Source of the DNA: Climacium dendroides
Lineage: Eukaryota; Streptophyta; Bryopsida; Hypnales; Climaciaceae
Reading direction: 5' to 3'
Length of the DNA: 64,000 nucleotides
NCBI GenBank assembly: GCA_950106755.1
Contig: OX467091.1
Coordinates: 18,493,538-18,557,537, forward strand
Shown here: one piece after another, positions 24,301 through 34,714 of the stretch
Layout: every line of letters starts with the position of its first letter
Numbering within the stretch: the first letter of the stretch is position 1
Notes under the pieces: generated by a model
Database searches by the model: none
What the model was told of the DNA's origin: nothing
The model's input: the letters and a program-made list of their open reading frames with translations, nothing else
Program-made: the position numbers and the translations under genes

Positions 24301-26516
24301 CACTGGACTCGCAGTAGAGATCACATGTTAGACTATTCAAGAACCCGATATAAATTAACTTGCATTAAATGGGCACAGATTCGAAGTCTATTCCTACAAA
24401 TTAAGTCACTAAACTTTTCATGATGTTAACCAGGTCAAAATGTTGAAAACGCACAAACCTCGGACTCGTTCAGGATGTCATTAGCGTCAACAGGATCCCA
24501 CACGTGGCACGGTTGTCCTTCTTCCTTTCTGCCTATCTTGTCAACAAGGTCCATCTTTCTGCCCATCTCCTGGAGGAGGTCATGCATGGTCAATCTGTTG
24601 TCTTTGTCCACTTCGACAAGAGACTTATCTTTCAGGATTTGCAAGGAATCATGGACCATTTTGGAGGTCACACAGTACCCGATTCTGCAAGATTTACAAG
24701 ATTTCCAGATGTCGATTGCATCCTCCTCTACTAAACCCACCATTTGACAAGCGACATCTAAGAACATCATCTTGTCAGAAGGGTTATCTAGACCTTTGTA
24801 ACTGATGCCAAGAACATCTATAATATCGGGTCTATCTCTCATAGATATGGTTGCGTCTGTCCACACATTCTCCGTCTTTCCAAATAAATGTTGTCCAATG
24901 ACTTTTAGCGCCAAGGGTAAACCCCCACACAAACCAACCACCTTGAGTGCAAGAGGGCGGAAGACGTCATCGTCTTTCTTGGGGAGTTCTTGGTTCTGGA
25001 ATGCGTGGAACCAGAAAAGCTCGAATGAATCAGCAGGGTTTAACTCCTTCATTTCATGCAAATAAGAAGCAAACTTCGGTGCTTCTCTCATAACTGCTCT
25101 CAGGGTGTCCCTTTGACGTGAAGTTACGATTATTCGGCTTCCTGCTCCCAACTTCATGTTTGGAACCAGGTCTTTGAAATGGGCCGCATCGGATATGTCG
25201 TCAATGACAACAAGCACTTTCTCGCCGGCTAGACTCTCGAAAAGATCCGCATATCTTTCCACTAAGTTTTTCTCTTTCTTGTTGAGAAGATCACGGAGTG
25301 CCTGTTTTCGCAAGTGGCTCATGTCCTTCAATTCACCAATTTTCAGAAAGGTTTGGTACAGGAAATCACGATTGTTCCAGTAATGATTGTAGATTTCCTG
25401 GGCAAGAGTCGTTTTCCCAACCCCACCCATGCCGCAAATGCCTAAAATCGCCACATTATCCCCCATTTCTTCCAGATGTCGAAGGGTTCCCTCAAGCAGC
25501 ACCTTGCGGCCAACATTAGGCCGTGGGACTGGCTGCCTCCTGTTCAGACCGTTTCGTGGTGCAATGATTTCCTGCACTCGACGGATGATCTCTTTTTTGA
25601 GCTTATTTGTATCCCTGCACACATCAGTATTCAATCCCATCCCACCGTTTAATGTTGTAGACTAGGATAAACCGATCAAGAGAAGTTGAGCTTTTCAGCC
25701 TTGAACAAGGATATATGTACGTAGCTAGAGCAATCAATTAAAGTAGCACGAGCCAGAATCAGAGTCCTACAATACAAAACAACTAGAGTTTTGTGCAATA
25801 TGTGAAAGATCGATTAGGGTTTCGCCGACATACCCAGCGAATGCGATAAGTTCGAATCCTTTCACATCCGCAGCATCATGAAGAGCTTTCTTCCATCGTG
25901 AGATTTGTGCATCAGAATAGTTGTCTTTCTTCTTTAGAAACGCTTTTCGGAAAGGATTTCCAGCTGAATCGGGCCTTCGAAGATCTTCAGGCTTCACGTC
26001 GTAGAAGACAGGTAGAAAGGTCACAGCAGCGCTGGGTTTCTTTTCGCTACGTTCTAGCATATCAACTAGCTCATCGAGGCAGTATTGAGATTCAGCGTAA
26101 CCAGGAGAAAATATTGCCAAATGAACCTGTGTATCTTGAATTGCTGACTTGATCTCCTCAAAGGCATGTCTCCCCTCCTCCATGGATTTATCGACGAAAG
26201 GAATGTACTGTTTCTCAGTGAGCGCTTCTTGAAGATGGGTAACAAACTTACGCTTTGTGTCAGGCCCCCGGTGATTTATGAAAATATCATATTTGATCCG
26301 ATGCTGGTGAAGAAATGGAGCTGCAGGGCTACCAACAGAGTGGTCACGACTGCTGTTCACAATCGCCGCACCTTGTGAATCCTCAGAGCTTGGGGGGTGA
26401 TGGCTGTGGTCGGTACTGAGACTTTCATGCGCAGGTAAGGGATGTCTTCGAGGTCTCCAAAATCCACCACAAAACCACTCTAAGGATCTCGAAATGGAAT
26501 CCAAAAAGGTATACAT
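21375..26516 (-). CDS. TIR-NB-ARC-LRR immune receptor with C-terminal ZZ-type zinc finger
   Basis: Six exons fit GT-AG rules: 26,516-25,834, 25,614-24,459, 24,215-23,940, 23,610-22,853, 22,675-21,979 and 21,683-21,375. Exon 1 holds a TIR domain (KYDIFINHRGPDTKRKF, then YAESQYCLDEL with the putative catalytic Glu). Exon 2 holds NB-ARC: P-loop GMGGVGKTTL, kinase-2 KVLVVIDDIS, GSRIIVTSRQ, GGLPLALK and LTMHDLLQEMG (MHD intact). Exons 3-4 give leucine-rich repeats. Exon 5 is a beta-rich domain without a family I recognise, containing GDGICVFARSRYIEW. Exon 6 is a ZZ finger: CDLC, WHCNTC, FNLCQSC, then HRPDH. TNLs sense pathogen effectors and signal through TIR NADase activity in oligomers. One problem: near 23,180 the LRR frame shifts (SLSEFPWLA then a stop, continuing in another frame as LARLKMRG), so this allele may be broken or read with error. 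Confidence 0.85.
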
Positions 26517-27599
26517 GCTGATAAGGCTTCAGTAAAGTAATTGTAAACTGTGAGGTGAAAGCTCGCAATTCTTGGATTCTTGACTGCTATTTCGGTTTCT
26601 GTGACTCTTGCAACGAAGGTTTTGGCCTGGATTCTGGAGTATCCCCTTCATAAACCGGTTGTTTGGCTGTGCACGTCATCCTGCCAGCTTCCCGTCGGTG
26701 ACGTTATTATTTCTCCTCCACCTCTCAAAACCATATGCACGTTGTAGAAATAACTGATTGACCCAAGAAGCGAAGGTTCCAAGAGTAGGTAGCCGAGTGT
26801 GCGCAGGCACTAAGAGAAGTGCTCAACCAAGTCAATTAGCTCTGTAACTCTATAAACTGCGACTAACTCCTGGAAGCCAAGACCACTACTAATTAGCACT
26901 GCCAGTTTAAGTCTAGTACTACAGTTTTACTTAGCCTCTTCACCACAACTGCACAGCATATCCCCTACCTTCAAGGTTTAATGTGAAACTGTGCAGATGA
27001 ATACTTTCGAAACGAAATAAGACGTCCTTCAGCAACTTTAATTTACAAAGCATGCATGTGCAAAAGCATGCCATGTGCCAAAGCACTAGCTAGCTATGTC
27101 TCCCTCACAATCGGCTCTAGCTTTTAGGGAGTTGCAGATTCTACAGTATAGCTGAAAGGAACACGTACAACTAGAATCAGTCTGAAGATTACGAGACCCA
27201 CGAGTGGAAACCTGGAAAATATGCAAGCGCGCAACGTGTCAATCACTGGCGCGACACGCTCAAATCGGCCTCAGCTTCGGTGCACCACGTACTATGAATT
27301 ACTGAGCAGCAATGATCGATACTAAAATATGCCAACAGTCATGGAGTCGAACAACTTTGTGAACAAATTTCTAGAAGCCAAAATTTCTGTAAACTAACGG
27401 ACACACGCGCGCAAAGGAATTTATAGACAGTGGTGGATTTTTTCCACCAGAAGTTGCCTCTATCTTTCCCTGGCCTTCTGCACGTCCAACTCCAAAGGGA
27501 AGTGCGGGGTGTTTCCTGGCCTCGTCGTGGAGGTACCTATTTCGGATAGCCTCCGTGATGTGTGGTGTTATCCATTGAAAAAGATTCTCTGTTTTCAAA
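26517..27599. other. Presumed promoter region of the TNL gene; no gene seen
   Basis: This stretch upstream of the receptor start codon (26,516) has no recognisable coding sequence; the frame at 27,371-27,634 has no motif support. Promoter elements cannot be assigned with confidence by eye. Confidence 0.4.
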
Positions 27600-27838
27600 G
27601 CTACACTAAATAGTGAAATTAGGTTGCCCCACACTAAATTCTCGACATTCTACACTACATAAATATGTATAGTTACTGTAGATGGATGCAATAATGTAGG
27701 AACCATGTGTGTTGCATGGGTTGGTACATTGGTTCATGACTCGGGTTTAGAGAATTGCTTGTGCCTCCATCTGGACGAGTGGTGAGTCATGAGGTAACTT
27801 TCTTGAGTAAGACAACCTAATTTTACTATTTAGTGTAG
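27600..27838. mobile_element. Miniature inverted-repeat element
   Basis: The left end CTACACTAAATAGTGAAATT is mirrored at the right end, whose complement is CTACACTAAATAGTAAAATT; both continue into AGGTTG. The arms of about 27 nt enclose about 185 bp without a gene. No target duplication is evident. A related end lies near 994-1,016. Confidence 0.6.
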
Positions 27839-27846
27839 TCTTTTTA

Positions 27847-27958
27847 TATGGTAGAACGGTCGAGACTATAGTAGTGTGACGAGCTTTTTCCGGGGTCAGG
27901 CTGGAAAATTGGACAACCTGGAGGAAGGTGGAAGGAAGCCCATCCGGTGCTGTTGCTT
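27847..27958 (+). repeat. Host repeat, first part (left of Copia insertion)
   Basis: This segment matches the complement of about 59,233-59,345, including CTGGAGGAAGGTGGAAGGAAG and CCGGTGCTGTTGCTT. In the inverted copy the sequence runs on without a break into what is here found at 33,482, so the Copia element split one repeat unit. The last five bases (27,954-27,958, TGCTT) are the left target duplication. Confidence 0.75.
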
Positions 27959-28304
27959 TGTTGAAGAAAATCGCTCTTGAAACCAATTCCTACATCCACT
28001 TTTGTACATTAGACTGCTGACTCTATAAACTGGTAGTTGTAAATTCATTAATACCATCATTGAGGTAGTGGGACTTAATGCCCTATACATTACTTATGAG
28101 CCTGGTTAATGGCACTGATTGCTAATTTACTCATGTAGGCTAGTGGGACTTGTTTTCAACCCAGTAACATTCACCTCCGCTTTTGGTCGTTTTGTATGAT
28201 AAAAGGGGACTCAGTCCTTGTTTTGTATCATTTGAAGCTGCTTACATAGATAGATTACATTCGATATCAACAAGCGTGTTTTGTTTCGTTCAATTAGTTT
28301 AATC
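27959..28304 (+). repeat. 5' LTR of Copia element
   Basis: The LTR begins TGTTGAAGAAAATCGCTC and runs to GTTCAATTAGTTTAATC. Its partner at 33,136 begins TGTTGAAGAAGACCGCTC and ends GTTTAACA. The equal lengths (346 bp) show no indels between them. Confidence 0.92.
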
Positions 28305-28318
28305 TGATATTAGAGCGA
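28305..28318 (+). other. Copia primer-binding site
   Basis: TGATATTAGAGC immediately follows the 5' LTR. The usual Copia site complementary to the initiator-Met tRNA is TGGTATCAGAGC, so two changes have occurred, both transitions. Confidence 0.75.
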
Positions 28319-28430
28319 GGTTGATTAGTGAGATAGTAGATTTGTGAATTACGAGAGAGAGAGAGAAGAAACGAGTAGCAATAAGAGACGAATGTGTAAC
28401 CCTACTCCGGACGTCAGTAAGCAAGAGAGA

Positions 28431-31400
28431 TGACAGAAAATTCAAGTTTAGCCTTCAGAGAGGGGGATAAGCTAAAAGGCTTGTCGAACTATTATGTATG
28501 GGCACTGAAGATGAGGACGGTACTCAAGGCCGAGGGTCAGTGGGCCATCACGGAGAATATCTAGATGCCAGAAAATTTTCCAGCACACATCGATGGGGAA
28601 GCCTTCACGGAGGGGTAGTTGAGAAGGAAGAAGATGCTTGCCTACCGGTTGCTTTTACTTTCAGTTGTTGATGAATTTGTTGATCTGATTGCAGAACACT
28701 CTGATCCAGCACTGATGTGGGGAACTCTGAGAGAGCAATTCAACTCAAGAGATAAGTCTCAAATCTTGATTCTAGTGGGACAGCTCCAAGCACTGAAGAT
28801 GACCGAAGGAAGCTCAATCGAAGACTACATTTGGAGGGCTCGTGAGATCAAGAACCGTCTAAGTAGCATGGGAGAGCGACTCTCTAATCGCAATATCAAT
28901 CAGATGGTCATGAACGGTTTGCCACGGACGTACGAGAGTACAATCCAAACGCTTACCCACCTTGATCCCAATATGACATTCGAACGTTTGAGTGCAAGTT
29001 TGTTGGCGGAGTTACATCGAAGAGAGTACAGAAATCAACTTCTCAAAGACGAGGAGGCTCTAGCCGCTATACATACAAGATACGAAGGAGGTTAGTACGC
29101 GAGTCGTGGACGTGGAGTACTCTGGCCGATAAAAGGGCGCGGATTCCCAGGAAGGATCCCATATGGAGTGCCGCGACCACCACCAAGCTTCTCCAAGCCA
29201 AACCGCACACCATCGGTATGTTACAACTGCAACTTATCCGATCATATCGCCAGAAATTGCTAGACACCACGAAATCAATCGATTCCTGAAAAAGCAAGTC
29301 AAACTGAATACGCAAACTCTACAAAATTCTTCAAGTTTCAGCTAGAACAGGGATATGATCAGTATTATTACAATTATGATCTCTATTACTGGGGTCATGG
29401 ACCCTGGTATTTAGATAGTGGAGACAGTGGATACATAACCATAGATTATCAGAAATTAGACTAGTACCCAAACTCCTCTGGAGTGCAGATCAATGAAATC
29501 AAAATAGGGGGAGGAAAGTCACACTCTGTAAAAGGGACAAGCTCAGCTACTGTATCTACTGAAGTTGGAAAAATAAAATTGAAATTTGTTAAGTACGTAT
29601 CTAGCATGAAAAAAAATCTAATATCAGTAGGAACTCTAGCAGACATAGGGCATTGGGTTGTGTTCACTAGCAAGAATTGTTGGGTTGTGGACAAGCACGA
29701 CAACCTAGTTGCCTGGGGACATCGAGATCCTTCAAACGGATTGTACTATTTCCGAAATCAAGCGATAGCCTTATCTGCCGAATACAATGATGTTACTCGA
29801 CTCTAGCACCGCCGGATGGGGCATCTAAGTTATGCATGACTTACACACTTATCGAGAACCTCGGGAGTAATTGGACTACCTAATATCCGTCCAATGAAAG
29901 GGACCTGCCACGATTGTCTTGCGGGAAACCAACATCGAAAACGCTTTTCCAAGAAAAGCGAGACTCATGCTCTAAAAGCAAGAGAACGGATTCACTCTGA
30001 TCTCATGGAACCCATGCCTGCAGTTTCCTTAGGAGGTTCCAGATACGTCTTAGTTTTCACAGATGATTATTCCAGGAAAAGTTAGACCTATTTTCTCAAA
30101 AAAAAGAACGAGACCTTCATCAAGTTTCTTATCTTTAGGAAACTGATTGAGACTCAAACATGGAACAACATAAAGATACTGAGAACTGACCACGGAAGAT
30201 AATATCTATCAAACAAATTCATAGACTTTTGCAACAAACAGGGAATCAAACGTGAGCTAACTCAAGCTAACACTTCGCAGCAAAACGGTGTGGCCGAACG
30301 GCGAAATCAAACACTTATGGAGAGGGCATGCAGCACGTCCAAGGAGTTTAGTCTTCCAACATATCTTTGGACAAAAGCAATCTCTCATGCGATTATGCAA
30401 ATTATCTCATTAACTACAGTCCAACTCAAGCAAACTCAAGAGAAACTCTTGAGACAAAATATCGAGGTAACAAACCAGACATCTCTAATTTGAAAATTTT
30501 CAGATGTATTACATATCTGCATATTCCAAAAGAGAAAAGAACCAATTTAGAGAGCAAAACTTTGCCCTGCCTTTTTTTAGGTTTTGATGATGAATCCAAA
30601 GCCTACAGACTATTTGACGTCATGACAAGGCAAGTCATTGTAAGCCGAGACGTGATATTTGACGAAACCAAGGTTGGAATTCATTACTTGAAGGCTTCCA
30701 AACTGGCTACAGGCAGCGTCAGTCACTTTAAATCACATACAGACAGCGACACGCAGACTGGAGACGATACAGAATTCTTAGAGATTGACACGCACATAGA
30801 TATTGAAGACAAGGGTGAGGGCAACGAATCGCCAGTCAACATCCCTAAGTCTCCTTGCAGTAGCAAACCAACTAGACGACCGCTTCCAATCGATCGATAG
30901 GCAGGACCGGCAGTGAGACGATATCCAACTAGAAATCGATCTCCTTCAAAGAAATTGAGAGATTATTGGACGCTATTCTCAGAGCTGATGGAAGAGCCAC
31001 TTGATTATCAAATTGCAACCAAACAACCAAAATGGAGAAATGCAATGCAAAGTGAGACAGACTCAATACTCAGAAACAGAACATGGGATGTTATTGATCA
31101 ACTTGGAAATGGGAAGCCAATCTCAGCGAAATGGATTTTTAAAATCAAGAAAAACTCAAAAAGAGAGATCAACAAATATAAAGCTCGCATTGTCGCCAGA
31201 GGATTCCAACAAAAGGAAGGAATAGATTACCACAATGTTTTTGCTCGAGTAGTAAGATGGTTGACAATTCGTTTAATTTTGGCCTTAGTAGCCAAACACC
31301 GCTGGCCACTTTCATAGATGGACATGATCACTGCGTTTCTCAATGACAACATTGAAGAAGAAATCTTGATGGAAATTCCCGATGGATTTCCAGGCTCTGA

Positions 31401-32531
31401 AGATCATATAAAAGTCTGCAGAATCAACAAGGCTCTCTACGGCCTCAAACAATCTCCCAAGGTATGGTACGAACACATTAGCTCTTGGTTGCAAACACGA
31501 GGACTAACCAGGAGCGAAAACGATCCAAATCTTTTCTACATGAAAAAAGACGGCAAACTACTGCTATTGCTCTTGTACGTAGATGATCTTCTTATTACTG
31601 GCAACGACCAAGAGGAGATTGCCAATTTAAAGGCAGACTTAAAACAAGCATTCGAGATGACAGATCTCGGTGAGGCTAGCAAGTATCTTGGCATGGAGAT
31701 TCACAGGCACAATAACGGTTTGTTTTTTAGCCAACGAGGGTACGTGACAAAGCTACTTGACAGATTTGACTTACAGGGTTGTAACCCCATGAAACTACCG
31801 ATGGATCCAAAGGAATCACTACAAGCTGATATCGAAACCAAAAAGGTTGATCCAATGATGTATAGGTCCTTAGTTGGAAGCTTGCTATATGCATGTATAA
31901 CCCGGCTTGACATTTCCTATGCAGTGGGATGCGTATCAAAATATATACAGGAACCGGAGTTGGCTCATTTTTTAGCAGCTAAGAAAATTCTCCGTTACCT
32001 GAGCGGGACTCTTGACCACGGAATTCTCATGTCATCTAATGATGATGCAACTCTACATACTTTCGTTGACGCTGACTGGGGCAGAGACATCGACACAAGG
32101 AGGTCAATATCGGGAATCATTCACAAGCTTGGAAATTATGCTATCAGCTGGAGTAGCAAGATGCAACCAACAGTATCTTTTTCCGCACAGAGGTAGAATA
32201 TAGGGTTCTTACAGATGCCTCGAAGGACATTATCTATCTCAGGAGACTACTTGAAGAACTTGGATGGAATACAGACGAACCAACCATATTGTTCACTGAC
32301 AACCAATCATGTATCAAATTGGTCAAAAACCCGATATTACACGCGCAGACAAAACATATCGAAATACAACATCATTTCGTACGTGAAGCTGCCAAGGCCG
32401 GTGCAATACAAGTGCACTACATTCCTATTCGGAACCAGCAAGCCGATTTTTTAACAAAACCATTTCCTCAGAAGAATTTTGTACACAATTGCTATCAAGC
32501 CGGAGTCATCTCTCAAGCTTCTGTTAGCTAA
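28431..32531 (+). pseudogene. Copia gag-pol polyprotein, decayed
   Basis: The frame starts at 28,431 (MTENSSLAFREGDKLKGL). GAG (UBN2-like) runs to about 29,090 with KSQILILVGQLQALKMTEG. A zinc knuckle VCYNCNLSDHIARNC lies near 29,220-29,260. Then come the protease-like WYLDSGDSGYIT near 29,407 (catalytic DSG kept), the integrase zinc region and core (IHSDLMEPMP, FTDDYS, QQNGVAERRNQT), reverse transcriptase (ARIVARGFQQKEG, LYGLKQSPKVWY, LLLLYVDDLLITG near 31,570) and RNase H (FVDADWGRDIDTRRSISG). The YVDD active site is intact. At least eight in-frame stops and frame changes near 30,390 and 32,196-32,290 rule out a product. Coding ends ISQASVS at 32,531. Confidence 0.92.
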
Positions 32532-32755
32532 ACAAATCTCTCGTGAACCCAATCACGGGTCCGTGCGTTAATCAACCACAAAGCTTTCCTCGACACCCTA
32601 TGTTTGAAGTCTGGAGTACAAGGGTTCTTCCTAGTCATGCGATTATCCCACCACTCTTCAGGATGCGCAACCAAATGTCTCCAATATTCATCCACCAAAA
32701 TCTCGGTTTCAATCGCAGGGTCACCGCCATCGCCCACACTTGAAACCCTACTCAT
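32528..32755 (-). pseudogene. Captured OSB-type (PDF-motif) gene fragment, antisense in Copia
   Basis: Read on the minus strand, an open 75-codon frame contains DEYWRHLVAHPEEWWDNR, then KNPCTPDFKHRVSRKALWL and DWVHERF. The pattern 'W....P.eWwDNR..K..p..PDFKhk..r.aLWl...p.Wv' is that of the PDF motif of plant organellar single-stranded-DNA-binding (OSB) proteins. Whole OSB proteins are several times longer, with an upstream OB-fold that is missing here. The fragment lies between the end of pol and the 3' LTR, opposite to the element's own genes, which is where plant LTR elements often carry captured host sequence. Its open frame and intact motif suggest a recent capture or some constraint; expression is unknown. 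Confidence 0.75.
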
Positions 32756-33125
32756 ATCTTGACGGTACGCAGTTGGTCTCTCTTCATTTACGAAGTTCCG
32801 TTGCTCTCTTCCTTTCTGAATCAAGTACCACAGACACATACACAACAATTGAAGACCGGAGCAAAGTCGATGAACAACTATCACCAGAATCCAGAGACCT
32901 AGCAGGCAAACTTGAGCCTGTATTGGAAAACCACAAGATTAGCACCAACATCTTGCTCATCCTTAATGGAGTACCTACACTCACAGCATCAAGAGAAACC
33001 AAACTTACCAAGGACATCTGCTCAACATATTCTTAAAAAAAGACCACGAAATCAAATGGGAAGAGTGTTTCAAATGGGAAGAGTGTTACACACGCCATGG
33101 CAAACTAAATTAGAGTATCTTCGAG

Positions 33126-33135
33126 CAAGGGAGGG
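33126..33135 (+). other. Copia polypurine tract
   Basis: AAGGGAGGG lies directly before the 3' LTR start at 33,136, the usual place for the plus-strand primer. Confidence 0.7.
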
Positions 33136-33481
33136 TGTTGAAGAAGACCGCTCTTGAAACCAGTTCCTACATCCACTTCTGTACATTAGACTGCTGACTC
33201 TGTAAGCTGGTAGTTGTAAATTCATTAATACTATCATTAAGGTAGTGGGACTTAATGCCCTGTACGTTACTTATGAGCCTGGTTAGTGGCACTGATTGTT
33301 AATTTACTCCTATAGGCTAGTGGGACCTATTTTCAACTCGGTAACGTTCACCTCCACTTTTGACTGTTCTGTATGATAAAAGGGGACTCAGTTCTTATTT
33401 TGCATCATTTGAAGTTGCTTATGCAGATAGATCACATTCAATATTAGCAAGCGTGTTTTGTTTCATTCAATTAGTTTAACA
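33136..33481 (+). repeat. 3' LTR of Copia element
   Basis: Partner of the 27,959-28,304 LTR, with canonical TG...CA ends, directly followed by the TGCTT duplication at 33,482-33,486. Confidence 0.92.
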
Positions 33482-33879
33482 TGCTTTTCCTTTCGAGTGC
33501 CTCTTGTTGGATTGACGCAAAGCTGCGGCACAACTTGCTTGACGCCACAGCCTGAGATCCGCCTTTCTCGGGCAATGCACACTTCATTGAGCTTCTGACT
33601 TTGGCACCACGTTTTATGAGCTTGGATGTACCAATCAAGTAGCTCTAATTAGCTAACTAGAATCTTAACCTTGAAATGCTCAAAGCAGCCTATGTTTAGT
33701 TTTTTGGTTGTTCAGGGTTTAGATAGTAACATTAATGTAGTTTCTGTACCATGGTTTGAATTGGCCAATTTTAAATGGATGGCTCATTTCTTCACTTACT
33801 CATTTGGACCTTCATTATATTTAATCAGCCTTGGGATGTGGGATAAAAGCATAGAATTGTAGAATCAATCAGTAGTCAA
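33482..33879 (+). repeat. Host repeat, second part (between Copia and Mutator-like insertions)
   Basis: This segment matches the complement of about 58,113-58,410 and 59,110-59,232. Shared strings include AAAGCTGCGGCACA, TTTTTGGTTGTTCAGGGTTT and GGATGTGGGATAAAAGCA. Relative to the inverted copy it lacks about 700 bp between GGCACCA and TTTTATGAGC. Its last nine bases (33,871-33,879, AGTAGTCAA) are the left target duplication of the 15.5-kb element. Confidence 0.8.
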
Positions 33880-33970
33880 CAACGATGCTAGCAGGCGAGC
33901 TTGGAGCGGGGAGCTTGCGAGCCGCGAGCGTGAAGTTTGTGAGCAGTGAGCACCAAAAGTATATTTTTGG
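33880..33970 (+). repeat. Left terminal inverted repeat and GAGC-rich subterminal region
   Basis: The terminal 21 nt pair with 49,374-49,394. Inward lie repeated GAGC words: GGCGAGCTTGGAGC, GGGGAGCTTGCGAGC, CGCGAGCGTG and TGAGCAGTGAGC. The right end has the complementary pattern. Such arrays could be binding sites for the element's transposase; this is inference. Confidence 0.75.
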
Positions 33971-34714
33971 AAATTTTTTTCATCCAAAAACTTACTATTT
34001 ATAGTAAGTTTTGTGACCTATGACCGTGGCTCCTATAACCGTGGTCTACATTTAATTTATAATTTCAAGCTTGGGTTTCTTATTTGCTGACTTCTCGAAC
34101 TTGTAAAATTATGTATATATTTGAAACTCTTATTCATCCTACTACACAAAAGTAGGGGTATAACACTTTTTATAAAATAGACCATCATGAGTTTCGGAGA
34201 ACACTATAGTGTTGTTTGAAGGGGATAAATTGAGCACGGAGAACTAGGGCTTCTAACTATCCCATAATGATTGCTATTTCTAACAAGTGCTAGTATAAGA
34301 GGATTCGTATACAAGGGGTAGCCAAGCTAAAGTTCAGGGTTTGTTGACTACTACAAACCAATGTGGTAGATTTCTAATTTTGACCATAAAGTGATTTACT
34401 TCATGTATTTTAAATTTCTAATTTTTTCCTTCTAACCTGACAGGAACTAAGATTGTAGAGAAGAGGTAGCAAAGCAAAAAATCTATATGAGTTTAGTCTT
34501 CGTATGTGTAGGGTAGCACGAGAGTATAGGATTAGGGTTCTAGCCATACATTGGTATTTCATTTCACACAATTTAGTAATGACACTTCTGAAACATACTC
34601 CCACACTTTGCAAATGGAGGAACATTTTGATTGGTATATGCTTGAAATCATTTCTATTGCCAGATACACTAACGAATACAATATGCATGAATTTATCAAA
34701 AATTGCAATTGTAC

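Larger units (their letters stand above)
27959..33481 (+). mobile_element. Ty1/Copia LTR retrotransposon, decayed, TGCTT duplication
   Basis: A 5,523-bp element with 346-bp LTRs (27,959-28,304 and 33,136-33,481) and the 5-bp duplication TGCTT at 27,954-27,958 and 33,482-33,486. The domain order GAG, protease region, integrase, reverse transcriptase, RNase H is that of Copia. The two LTRs differ at roughly three to four dozen positions by eye, nearly all transitions, so the insertion is old. The 5' LTR ends in TC instead of CA, itself a pair of changes. It sits in the same repeat unit that later holds the 15.5-kb Mutator-like element. Confidence 0.93.
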
